Part shown: in pieces, positions 36,423-45,412 of the stretch
How positions within the stretch are numbered: the first letter of the stretch is position 1
Layout: the number at the start of each line of letters is the position of its first letter
Source of the DNA: Oscillospiraceae bacterium
GTDB lineage: Bacteria; Bacillota; Clostridia; WRLR01
Length of the DNA stretch: 64,000 nt
Direction: 5' to 3'
Assembly (NCBI GenBank): GCA_009777515.1
Contig: WRLR01000005.1
Coordinates: forward strand, 1 to 64,000
The notes under the pieces: generated by a model
The model's input: only the letters and a program-made list of their open reading frames with translations
Database searches by the model: none
What the model was told of the DNA's origin: nothing
Position numbers and translations under genes: made by a program

Positions 36423-38678
36423 GTGAAATATCAAGGTTTATTTAAGTATTTAAATAATAAAACATATTTTAAAACGTTCGTCCGATCGTTAATGCCCTAT
36501 TTTATTTTTTTGCTGGCATTATTTTTTCTATTTATAATTGTATATCGACGGAGCGAATCCCATGTACGCGCCATTGAACTAACTAAATCAGAGCAAACAT
36601 TGCAAAACGCCGTCCAATATTTCGATAATGAATTTAAAAACGCTTATTACAATTTGATATCAGCCGCTCAAGACTCTAACATACAGCAGTTGTATTCATC
36701 CTATGTCCGTGGTGAATACAAGGCCTACGGAAAAATGCTGATGGCGCAAAAAAGCCTCCGGGCTGCTACTAATAAAACTAATATTGTCATTGATAGTTTA
36801 TTGACAGTCATTACGCCTAGTGAAATCGTATCTATTATTACATCTGAATATATTATAGACGACATCAATCGGCATTTAGATATGGATCTTTTATATATCG
36901 ACGGCTTAAACCCGACTCAAATTATTACATGCTACAAAAACCATGACAACGACTATATGCTGGCTGACGGCTTTAATGATTCAATGGTAATAAAAATCAT
37001 ACAGAACGATATACGATGTATACCTTATATTGTACGGTTGAACAGCAATCTTTCGCTGAGTGGCAACGTCGTCGGCCTATATGGGATGATACTGTTGGAC
37101 TGTGATGAAATCATTAACATCATGGCACCGGATAATGATGGAAATATTTTTTATCGAATTTCATATAATGGAGAGATACTATACGGGAGCCAAAATCAAG
37201 CGAATGTGGAAAGCACAAATTATAAATTATTAACCACTTATTCACCAACTACAAGACTGGAGTTTTCACTCTCAATACCAAACGAATTTTTATCGAGGAA
37301 TCTTGTATATCTTTCTTTGTTTTATAAAGTTTGTCTGATTACATTTATTATCCTCTGTCTTTTATTTGTCACCGTATTAGTAATGTCTATTTTCATGCCA
37401 TTGAGCAGTCTGGCAAATCGCTGGGATAATACATCGTTAAAAAAGGATATTATTTCCTCTCTATCCTCCGGGATAGATAGTTTATTATCCGACAATACTA
37501 TCTTGCGTCAAAAAATAGCAGCTTGGCGTCCGGTCGTTAAAACCGAGGTGATTGGTAGGGTCCTGACAGGCGCCAGTATATCCGAAAATGAATTAGAAGT
37601 CATTGACGAGATCAGCGCAGATGCACAGAGCTGTTTTGTGATTATTGTGTTAAGCCTGTCTCATAATAACCAGGACATTAAGCCGGAAGCAAGACAATTG
37701 TTTTTTGAAACAATGCGATTCGTTATATCAAAATTCTACCCTCGCTCCCTCATCTATCCTGTAGATAAAAATAACTTCGCCGTGATTTTGAATTGTGAAA
37801 TAGACACATCTGAAATCGAGCTTCGGGAACATGTTAAAAATATTCTATCTGAGCTTCTTGAAATGCGTATGTCTTTTTCGGCAGGAATTGGATCAAAAGT
37901 ATTATCATTGGACAATATATACCTGTCTTATGAAAAGGCTTTGGAAGCAAGCTATGTTTCAAAAAGAGCCCTCCCTGGAACAATAGCTTTTTACAATGAA
38001 ATTAAAAAACAGAAGCAATCATATTACTTTTCATATAGTACGATTGAAAAGCTATACAATGTTTTATCTTCCGCAGACTATCAGTCTGCCGTTAATATCT
38101 TGTCCCAAACCATTGGTCAAAACAAGACGAATAATACAAAACTCAGCAACGAGGATCTTACACAATTATTTTATGATTTGAGAGGAGTCGTACTTCGAAT
38201 TTCCAGTAGAGTTAAAATAGATAACATATTAGAAAAATTACCGCGTTATCATGACGAAATCCTATTTGACGAATTTTTACCCTTCTGGGAATCAATTTTT
38301 TCACAAATCGCACAAAAGATTGCCGAACAAACCGGCCATAATAGTTTAATGAACCGGATACTTGACTATATAAACGCGAATTTTACGGATAATAATATCT
38401 CATTAAAGGATGTTTCGTCAAGATTCAATATAACCGATAAATATCTGTCAGCTTTATTTAAAGAAAAAGTAGTAGTTAATTTTTCTGATTATTTAGAGAA
38501 TTTACGCTTGTCTTACGCGGAAAACCTTCTACTTCAAACTGATAAAACAATCAATGAAATATCCGAGTCTGTAGGATATATTACTCCCTCAACATTTTAT
38601 AAAGCTTTCAAACGTAAATTCGGCATTACACCCACTAATTACTTAAAACTAAAAGAATCAGAACTTCATGCAAAATGA
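36423..38678 (+). CDS. membrane-bound AraC-family regulator (YesN/AraC-type, extracellular sensor)
   Basis: Two TM segments flanking a sensor domain; C-term ILDYINANFTDNNISLKDVSSRFNITDKYLSALFKEKV...INEISESVGYITPSTFYKAFKRKFGITPTNYLK. GTG 36423 behind GGAG preferred to 36399, which lies in the hairpin. Confidence 0.9.
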   Translation: MKYQGLFKYLNNKTYFKTFVRSLMPYFIFLLALFFLFIIVYRRSESHVRAIELTKSEQTLQNAVQYFDNEFKNAYYNLISAAQDSNIQQLYSSYVRGEYKAYGKMLMAQKSLRAATNKTNIVIDSLLTVITPSEIVSIITSEYIIDDINRHLDMDLLYIDGLNPTQIITCYKNHDNDYMLADGFNDSMVIKIIQNDIRCIPYIVRLNSNLSLSGNVVGLYGMILLDCDEIINIMAPDNDGNIFYRISYNGEILYGSQNQANVESTNYKLLTTYSPTTRLEFSLSIPNEFLSRNLVYLSLFYKVCLITFIILCLLFVTVLVMSIFMPLSSLANRWDNTSLKKDIISSLSSGIDSLLSDNTILRQKIAAWRPVVKTEVIGRVLTGASISENELEVIDEISADAQSCFVIIVLSLSHNNQDIKPEARQLFFETMRFVISKFYPRSLIYPVDKNNFAVILNCEIDTSEIELREHVKNILSELLEMRMSFSAGIGSKVLSLDNIYLSYEKALEASYVSKRALPGTIAFYNEIKKQKQSYYFSYSTIEKLYNVLSSADYQSAVNILSQTIGQNKTNNTKLSNEDLTQLFYDLRGVVLRISSRVKIDNILEKLPRYHDEILFDEFLPFWESIFSQIAQKIAEQTGHNSLMNRILDYINANFTDNNISLKDVSSRFNITDKYLSALFKEKVVVNFSDYLENLRLSYAENLLLQTDKTINEISESVGYITPSTFYKAFKRKFGITPTNYLKLKESELHAK

Positions 38679-38689
38679 AAGAACCACTA

Positions 38690-38868
38690 TATAGGGCAAC
38701 ATTTCGTCAACGCTCATATCATCGACACCTCTGCTCCACCGTTCTTCACAATCCGCTTTATATAGATTCCACCTCACGATGGAAACCCTTGCCGTTCAGC
38801 TAACACTTCCCTCTGTCAAGCGTGTAGTGGACTTCCACCACCAAGTTGTTGCCATGTGTCGGGCTCAC
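38690..38868 (-). mobile_element. group IIC-like group II intron remnant (5' domain I portion only, no RT ORF)
   Basis: Minus strand reads GTGAGCCCGACACATGGCAACAACTTGGTGGTGGAAGTCCACTACACG...GTGTTAGCTGAACGGCAAGGGTTTCCATCGTGAGGTGGAATCT, resembling bacterial group II intron 5' ends (GTGYGCCCGGCA...GTTAGC..AACG.CAAGGGTGTCC.TGG.GA.RTGGAATCT). Confidence 0.65.
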
Positions 38869-38870
38869 AT

Positions 38871-38905
38871 AAAAAGCCGACTGTAGTAATAAACAATCGG
38901 CTTTT
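38871..38905. terminator. bidirectional terminator hairpin between convergent genes
   Basis: aaaaagccga...tcggcttttc, T-rich on both strands. Confidence 0.8.
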
Positions 38906-38940
38906 CACTTAGATATTGACATTTACAATGCTTCGGATTG

Positions 38941-40581
38941 TCAATTCCCGCTCTTTGCAGCCATATATTCGTCTACTTGCTTTTGCAATTCCGCCAGGAT
39001 TATATCTGCACCGCCATCGTTGGTCTGCTGGTCAATATACGCAGGTATAGCGTCCACACCATCTGTAACCATACCGTATGTCAAGGGACGGCCCATTTCG
39101 TTAATCAGCGATGTGCGGATGGCGATCTCATTCTTTACGGACTCAATATCGGGGACAAAACTGTCTAATGGGTTAATAAATTCTCCGGGCCCTTTCGCGT
39201 ACTCCTCAACATCCCTCCAATACTGGTCAGGTTTCTCCGGGGACGGGGCGAACATGTGCGGACGCCAAAGCGACCACCTGCTCTGCCAGTTCATGTACAA
39301 CGGGCTGGCGGCGCTGGAGCCCTCCGGGTGATCATAAAACCCGGTCTCCTGATCTTTAATGTATGTCTTACCCTCGATGCCATATTGATATATGTCATAG
39401 ATTTCCTTATCGGAACCGGCCAACTCGATAAACATAATCGTGCGCTCAGGGTTCTTCGCGTTGGCGTTTATTACATAAAGGTTAGCTAGCGGGGGCTTTC
39501 GCATATACCCCTGATCAGGATAAAGCTCGCTCGTCCAAAGGTTGGTCACCTCGCCACGGTTCGGGAGTGACCATTCACCGCCCAGCGCGACGCCTCGGGT
39601 GTAAATGCCTTCGATAGGCGTATGCTCTATAGCCTTTTTATCGGCGGGTTCCGCCCTGTGAACGTCGATATTGTTTAATAAATCGCCAGGCATAATTTCT
39701 TCTTTGACCCATTTTGTCGCCCATTTGACAGCCTCATAAAAACATGCTGTACGCTCAATAGGTTCAAGCGTAATTTTCCCCGTACTCTCGTAATCTTTAA
39801 TATTAAAGACGTAGCTGTAAAATGCGCTCCACATGTTGACATAGTCGGTACCGGTGCAAGAGATGATGGCCATGGGGCCATAAATCTCTGTTTTTTCGCC
39901 CTCGAAAATATGAGTACCTTCCGGGAGCAAGACTTTGAGCTTTTGGAACAAATCGTCCATGTCCTCAAAAGTCTTTATGGAGTCGTTCTCCAATCCTAAT
40001 TCATCGACATGCTCCCGTGTGAGCGCGTATCGGTCCAGATGGGCGTGCAGGAACGGGTGATCATTGATAAGCACTGTCCATGGCATCCCGTATATTTCGC
40101 CTTTGGCTGTACGCACCGAAGCATCGACTCCCATATCTTGCAACTCTTTCCAGTATATCGGTGCATACTTGGGCAACAGCTCTGAGACGTCCAAATAAGC
40201 GCCCCGTTGTGAAAGCACAGGGTAGATGACCCAGTCGGCGTCAAAAGCCATATCGAAATCGTCCCCGGAAGTCGTGAGCACGGTCATCTTATTATTATAG
40301 TCCAGCGCAGGTACAAAGGTGATTTCAAACTCCGCGTTCAACCGGTCACGTGTGACGTCCTCCATATGCCTCCAGACATCCTGCACCATTGGTAATTCGT
40401 CACCCCGATAAAAGAACCGCAGTGTCACAGGTGGTAAACCGGGCTCCTCGGTTGTGGTCACTTGTGCCTGTACTTGGGTAGCGGTATTCGGCGTTTGGGA
40501 CGTGGACGACCCCGGCCCCGCGCAACTAGTAAACATAGCTGTGATCAAGATAACCGCCGTAAGTATTGTTAATTTCTTCAT
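38941..40581 (-). CDS. extracellular solute-binding lipoprotein (second LplA-like)
   Basis: MKKLTILTAVILITAMFTSCAG lipobox; VTLRFFYRGDELPMVQDVWRHMEDVTRD. ATG 40581 behind GGGAGAAG. Confidence 0.9.
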   Translation of the reverse strand: MKKLTILTAVILITAMFTSCAGPGSSTSQTPNTATQVQAQVTTTEEPGLPPVTLRFFYRGDELPMVQDVWRHMEDVTRDRLNAEFEITFVPALDYNNKMTVLTTSGDDFDMAFDADWVIYPVLSQRGAYLDVSELLPKYAPIYWKELQDMGVDASVRTAKGEIYGMPWTVLINDHPFLHAHLDRYALTREHVDELGLENDSIKTFEDMDDLFQKLKVLLPEGTHIFEGEKTEIYGPMAIISCTGTDYVNMWSAFYSYVFNIKDYESTGKITLEPIERTACFYEAVKWATKWVKEEIMPGDLLNNIDVHRAEPADKKAIEHTPIEGIYTRGVALGGEWSLPNRGEVTNLWTSELYPDQGYMRKPPLANLYVINANAKNPERTIMFIELAGSDKEIYDIYQYGIEGKTYIKDQETGFYDHPEGSSAASPLYMNWQSRWSLWRPHMFAPSPEKPDQYWRDVEEYAKGPGEFINPLDSFVPDIESVKNEIAIRTSLINEMGRPLTYGMVTDGVDAIPAYIDQQTNDGGADIILAELQKQVDEYMAAKSGN

Positions 40582-40682
40582 ATTCTTCTCCCTTCTTTCT
40601 TTATAGCCTGCCATTTTATGGCAGAACTATTTATGGCCAAATCAATAATGCCCAGTGTTTACAGATGTTGCGGAAAACGCCC

Positions 40683-41573
40683 CTACCCCTTGACTGCGCC
40701 GATCATTATACCTGAGATAAAATACCTTTGGACAAATGGATACACCAATATAATCGGACCTATTGTCACGCAGCAGGTAGCCAGCTTGACACCTTCTGTC
40801 GGTATGGAACCAATTGCCATCTCGCTTCCTGCCGTCGGGTCGGACCTCAGCGCAAGGACATTAGATACAATCTGACGTAGCATGAGTTGTAACGGTTGTA
40901 ACCTTGATCTGTCAACGAGCATCAAACCGTGCCACCAATCATTCCAATACATGAGGCATATAAATAGAGAAACCGACGCAAGCACGGGCGTAGACAACGG
41001 CAGTATGATCTGCCAAAATATACGCAAATCCCCTGCTCCGTCAATCCTGGCTGATTCGCTCATTTCAATGGGCAGAGAATAAAAATAGTTCCTCAGCAAA
41101 AAAACGTTGAACGCGCTACACAGCGGCGGGATAATCATCGCTAACATGGAATTACGCAGATTTAAATAATTCACGCAGACAATATACCATGGTACCATGC
41201 CCCCGTTAAAAACAATCGTAACGATAGTATAGACCGATAAGGCTCGGTGTAGTTTGAGCTGGCGGATGGACAGCGCGTATGCAAGCATCGATGATACAAT
41301 CATGCTGAAAAAAGTGCCAGCAAGCGTCACTGTGATAGTTACGCGGTAGGCGTTGGCTAAAATATCGCCGCGCCGAAAAAGTGTCGTGTATGCCGCCAAT
41401 GAAAATGTCGTAGGGATTATCCGATAACCGGATAAAGCAATTTCCGACTCGTCTTGAAAAGACCCTCCCACCACCAAAAGCATCGGGATCAAGCACGCAA
41501 GGGTATATGCTGCTACGAACAAATAGACAATGGCTAAACCGACGTTTATTTTTGAGCGTCTTAATAACATCAA
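40683..41573 (-). CDS. carbohydrate ABC transporter permease (LplC-type)
   Basis: ESARIDGAGDLRIFWQIILPLSTPVLASVSLFICLMYWNDWWHGLMLV...YPFVQRYFISGIMIGAVKG. Confidence 0.92.
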   Translation of the reverse strand: MMLLRRSKINVGLAIVYLFVAAYTLACLIPMLLVVGGSFQDESEIALSGYRIIPTTFSLAAYTTLFRRGDILANAYRVTITVTLAGTFFSMIVSSMLAYALSIRQLKLHRALSVYTIVTIVFNGGMVPWYIVCVNYLNLRNSMLAMIIPPLCSAFNVFLLRNYFYSLPIEMSESARIDGAGDLRIFWQIILPLSTPVLASVSLFICLMYWNDWWHGLMLVDRSRLQPLQLMLRQIVSNVLALRSDPTAGSEMAIGSIPTEGVKLATCCVTIGPIILVYPFVQRYFISGIMIGAVKG

Positions 41574-41605
41574 GCCAATCTCCTTATAAATAACATGGTA
41601 AAAAA

Positions 41606-42580
41606 TTAAAACAACCCGCCGTTGTCAAAAAACTTATTAGCGACAAAGTTCGTAATAAGTACAAGTATCGCCGCTATTACCGACTGATAAAATCCGCCAG
41701 CCGACGCCATGCCTATATCGCCAAGTTGTCTGAGACTCCTATATATAAATGTATTCAACACGTCTGAGGTAGGAAATAGAAGCGCATTGTCACCTATGAC
41801 CCCATAAAAGAAACCGAAATCAGCATTCAGAATCCTGCCCACCGCTAACAGGTTAAGGGTGAGTATCGTTGGTAACAACATTGGTAGGCTAATATAGTAA
41901 GCCATATGCAATCTGTTGGCGCCGTCTATCCTCGCCGCCTCGTAGTAGGATGGGTCGATGCCCGCAAGACTTGCAAGGTATAGCACGGAATTATAGCCAC
42001 CCATTTTCCATACATGGATTATAGCCAGAATAAAAGGCCAGACTTCTGGCGTCGAATACCATGGGATTTTTTCGCGCCCCATATTGACAAGGATACGATT
42101 CAACGCGCCTGCGGACTCGGAGAATAAGGAGTAGCAGAACACGCTGACTATGATCCATGAGACAAAATATGGAAGGAAGCTGATGGACTGTGCAGTGCGT
42201 TTGAAAATTCGGATTTTAATTTCGTTTAGGGACAGCGAAAACAATAATGCGAAAATAGTCCCCACCACCATAAACATAAAATTTAATGTCAATGTATTCA
42301 TGGTAGTGCGATAAGTGTTGGGGTTGCGGAAAAGATAAATGAAGTTATTATACCAGGGGTCTGCTATCGGGCTACCAATAATGCCCTGCCTGTGGTTATA
42401 ATTTTTGAAAGCGATGATAATGCCGAACATCGGCAGATAATTAAAAAGAAAAAACAATGCGATGCCGGGAAGTGCCATCAGATAGACAAAGCCATATCTT
42501 CTTACTTCATCATAAACCTGCCTTGGAATTGTACGTTTTTTTCCCTGGCTGCTTTTTTGTGACGAAGCTATCGACGACAT
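41606..42580 (-). CDS. LplB-type sugar ABC transporter permease
   Basis: LPGIALFFLFNYLPMFGIIIAFKNYNHRQGIIGSPIADPWYNNF...YEAARIDGANRLHMAYYISLPMLLPTI. Likely ATG 42580. Confidence 0.92.
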   Translation of the reverse strand: MSSIASSQKSSQGKKRTIPRQVYDEVRRYGFVYLMALPGIALFFLFNYLPMFGIIIAFKNYNHRQGIIGSPIADPWYNNFIYLFRNPNTYRTTMNTLTLNFMFMVVGTIFALLFSLSLNEIKIRIFKRTAQSISFLPYFVSWIIVSVFCYSLFSESAGALNRILVNMGREKIPWYSTPEVWPFILAIIHVWKMGGYNSVLYLASLAGIDPSYYEAARIDGANRLHMAYYISLPMLLPTILTLNLLAVGRILNADFGFFYGVIGDNALLFPTSDVLNTFIYRSLRQLGDIGMASAGGFYQSVIAAILVLITNFVANKFFDNGGLF

Positions 42581-42838
42581 CGGCAAATCCCTTCTTATTA
42601 AAATATTATTCCAAAGTAGCCAAAGCGTCGCAGTTAGGGTGTACAACATAGCATTACGCACATCGTTGATAAAGTATAACCTATTCATCTGTTGCATACA
42701 AGATAAAAATAATTAGTCATATATACATATAACCACATTTAAGCATTTAACCCATTAACCGTATTAACTGCATTGCCAGGTCGTGTCGCATTGTACACCG
42801 GGTATGTCCATGTTATAATTTTGAACAGGGGTTGATCT

Positions 42839-43867
42839 GTGACAGCCGAAAATATTTATTTGTATCTGTTTTTGGTCGGCGTCTTTTTCACCGTCGGCAA
42901 TTTAGCGATCAGCGGGGTCAGCCACCTGTTTGGCGGGCTGGGCGGCGGCGCGGAAACCGACGGCTCGGGCGCTATTGAAATGGACGGTGGCGGCGCGGAA
43001 CTCGGTGATGCCGGAGGTATTGACGGCGGTGGCGGTTTTGATGGCGCCGGTGGCATTGACGGCGGCGGTGGCTTCGATGGCGCCGGTGGCGGACTCGATG
43101 GTTCTGGTGGTTTTGATGGCGCCGGTGGCGGTAGTGGCGGAAGCTTTGATGGGCTGGAGACAGGCGCGGGGCAGGCTGCCGACATGGGGTTCGACAGCGG
43201 CGATGGCATCGATATCGGCGCAGCGGCGGTTAATCTAGGGGTCACTACAGATATCAGCTTAGACGCCGACGGCGCTCCCGATTTGGACATGCCTGTCAAC
43301 GCCTTGCGGGGCGCGGGCACGCAGCCGGGCGGGCATCATGGCGCGCACGACGGCGACAGCGCCGGCGACGGGGCCGGCAAAGGTGCGCTGGTCTCCGAGA
43401 GAAGGGGCTATGGCGGCGCAAAACAATCTGCCGGTGGGTTCAACCTACTGTCATTTATGACGGCGTGGCTGCCGATTCGGCCTACTGCACTTATCTGCTT
43501 TTCCACGGTTACGGGCGGCCTCGGCTCTATTTTTCTCCGGCTGGGATGGGCGGACATTTTGACGCACGTGTGTTCCATCGCCTCCGGCTATGGTTTGTCC
43601 ATGCTGTTGGGCGTCGCGCTCCCCAAGAAATTGAGACGCGCGCAAAATACGAGCGCCGCCGAGCGCTACGAGCTGATCGGGCTGCCGGCGCAGGTCACGT
43701 CCGCCATAGTCGAAGGCGGATTCGGCAGGATTGCCTATGTCGTCAGGGACAATGCCCAAAGCGCCCCGGCGCGGCACATCGACGGCAAAAGGGTGCCACA
43801 GGGCGCGCGCGTCGTGATATGCGAAATCAAAAGCAATGTATTCTATGTGACCGAGTTGAATATTTAA
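42839..43867 (+). CDS. NfeD/YuaF-like membrane protein with large Gly-rich linker
   Basis: N-terminal TM, (GGFDGAGG)n linker, two TM, C-terminal OB-like VTSAIVEGGFGRIAYVVRDNAQSAPARHIDGKRVPQGARVVICEI; directly upstream of flotillin. Confidence 0.7.
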   Translation: MTAENIYLYLFLVGVFFTVGNLAISGVSHLFGGLGGGAETDGSGAIEMDGGGAELGDAGGIDGGGGFDGAGGIDGGGGFDGAGGGLDGSGGFDGAGGGSGGSFDGLETGAGQAADMGFDSGDGIDIGAAAVNLGVTTDISLDADGAPDLDMPVNALRGAGTQPGGHHGAHDGDSAGDGAGKGALVSERRGYGGAKQSAGGFNLLSFMTAWLPIRPTALICFSTVTGGLGSIFLRLGWADILTHVCSIASGYGLSMLLGVALPKKLRRAQNTSAAERYELIGLPAQVTSAIVEGGFGRIAYVVRDNAQSAPARHIDGKRVPQGARVVICEIKSNVFYVTELNI

Positions 43868-43876
43868 AAGGGGGTT

Positions 43877-45412
43877 ATGAAAATGCCTGAAGTTATTTTT
43901 TTCGCAGGGGTGACAGTGTGCGTACTGCTGGCGGTACTGCTCGGCATTACGGCGATGTGGAAGAAAGTGCCGCAGGACAAGGCGCTTGTGATAACGGGCT
44001 TGAAGAAGCGGGTGCTCACGGGCGGCGGCGGGTTGATGGTGCCGATGTTTGAGCGCTCCGACCGGATTTCGCTGGAGAACATGAAGATCGAGGTCCGGAT
44101 CGACGGGGCTTTGACGGAGCAGGGCGTCGAAATATATGTGGACGGCGTATCGGTCGTCAAGGTCAAGTCCGACGCCATATCCATCCTGCAGGCGATGGAG
44201 CAATTCAACACCGGCCACGAGGCACGGACAATCGACGCGGTCAAGAACACGGTACGCGACGTGCTGGAAGGCAAGCTCCGCGAAATCATTTCTAAACTCA
44301 CCGTCGAAGAAATTTACAAAGACCGCGAAAAGTTCGCGTCGGAGGTCGAGTCCACGGCGTCCGTATCGCTCGCTGAAATGGGGCTGGAGATCAAGGTGTT
44401 CACCATCAGGGACATCTCCGACAAGAACAATTACCTGGAGTCCCTCGGCAAGCGGCAAATCGCATATGTAAAAAAAGAGGCGTCCATCGCCGAAGCCGAA
44501 GCTATGAAGGAGTCGACCATCCGCACGACGATAGCCAGGCGAGAGGGCGAGGAGGCCAAGCTGCTGGCCCAGACCCAGATAGCCGAAGCCGAAAAGGAGA
44601 AGGAGCTCAAAGTCCAGTCTTACCGGCGCGAACAGGAAGTCGCGCGCGCCGTGGCCGACAACGCGTATGAAATTGAGGCGAACCGGGTCCGCAAGGAAGT
44701 TACGGAAACGGCGATGCAGGTCGAGATCATCAAAAAGCAGAAGGAGATAGACCTCGCGCAGCAGGAGGCCATGCGCACCGAGCAGGAGCTGGAGGCGACG
44801 GTGAAGAAGCAGGCGGACGCCGATCTGTATAAGAGCCAGCAATCGGCAGAGGCGCAGAAGTTCCGCGAAATCAGGGACGCAGAGGCGCGTGCGCAGTCTA
44901 TAGATTTGGAAAGCCGGGCGAAGGCGGAAGCGTCCAAGATTCAAGTGCTGGCCGAAGCCGAGGCGCGCGCGCAGGCGATATCGCTGGAAGGTAAGGCAAA
45001 GGCCGAAACAGCCAGGCTGCAGGGCATGGCCGAGGTCGATATCATACGCGAAAAGGGCGTGGCGGAAGCCAATGCGATGTCGAAAAAGGCCGAGGCGTAC
45101 AAAATGTACAACGACGCGGCTGTGACGCAGATGATCATCGAGCGCTTGCCTGATATCGCAAGCTCGGTCGCGGCCCCGCTCGCGAAGACGGAGAAGATCG
45201 TCATCGTGGACAACGGCGGCGGCGGGGGCGGCAGCGGCTCGCCATCGGGTGCGGCAAAGGTCACAGGCTATGTGACCGACATAATCAGCCAACTGCCCGA
45301 AACGATGAAGGCGCTGACAGGCATAGAGCTCACAGAGGTACTGAAGGCCAGGCTGTCCGGCGCGGCCGGTGGTGACGGCGGCGCGCCTGTTTCAAACGTA
45401 ATAGATGCATGA
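43877..45412 (+). CDS. floT: flotillin family protein
   Basis: VPQDKALVITGLKKRVLTGGGGLMVPMFERSDRISLENM (SPFH domain) followed by long EA-rich coiled coil AEAEKEKELKVQSYRREQEVARA.... Confidence 0.92.
   Translation: MKMPEVIFFAGVTVCVLLAVLLGITAMWKKVPQDKALVITGLKKRVLTGGGGLMVPMFERSDRISLENMKIEVRIDGALTEQGVEIYVDGVSVVKVKSDAISILQAMEQFNTGHEARTIDAVKNTVRDVLEGKLREIISKLTVEEIYKDREKFASEVESTASVSLAEMGLEIKVFTIRDISDKNNYLESLGKRQIAYVKKEASIAEAEAMKESTIRTTIARREGEEAKLLAQTQIAEAEKEKELKVQSYRREQEVARAVADNAYEIEANRVRKEVTETAMQVEIIKKQKEIDLAQQEAMRTEQELEATVKKQADADLYKSQQSAEAQKFREIRDAEARAQSIDLESRAKAEASKIQVLAEAEARAQAISLEGKAKAETARLQGMAEVDIIREKGVAEANAMSKKAEAYKMYNDAAVTQMIIERLPDIASSVAAPLAKTEKIVIVDNGGGGGGSGSPSGAAKVTGYVTDIISQLPETMKALTGIELTEVLKARLSGAAGGDGGAPVSNVIDA

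Noticed and set aside
43451-45292. 613-aa ORF on the minus strand
   Set aside because: Antisense shadow of the NfeD-like/flotillin genes in high-GC codons; Arg/His/Leu-rich composition with no recognisable domain.
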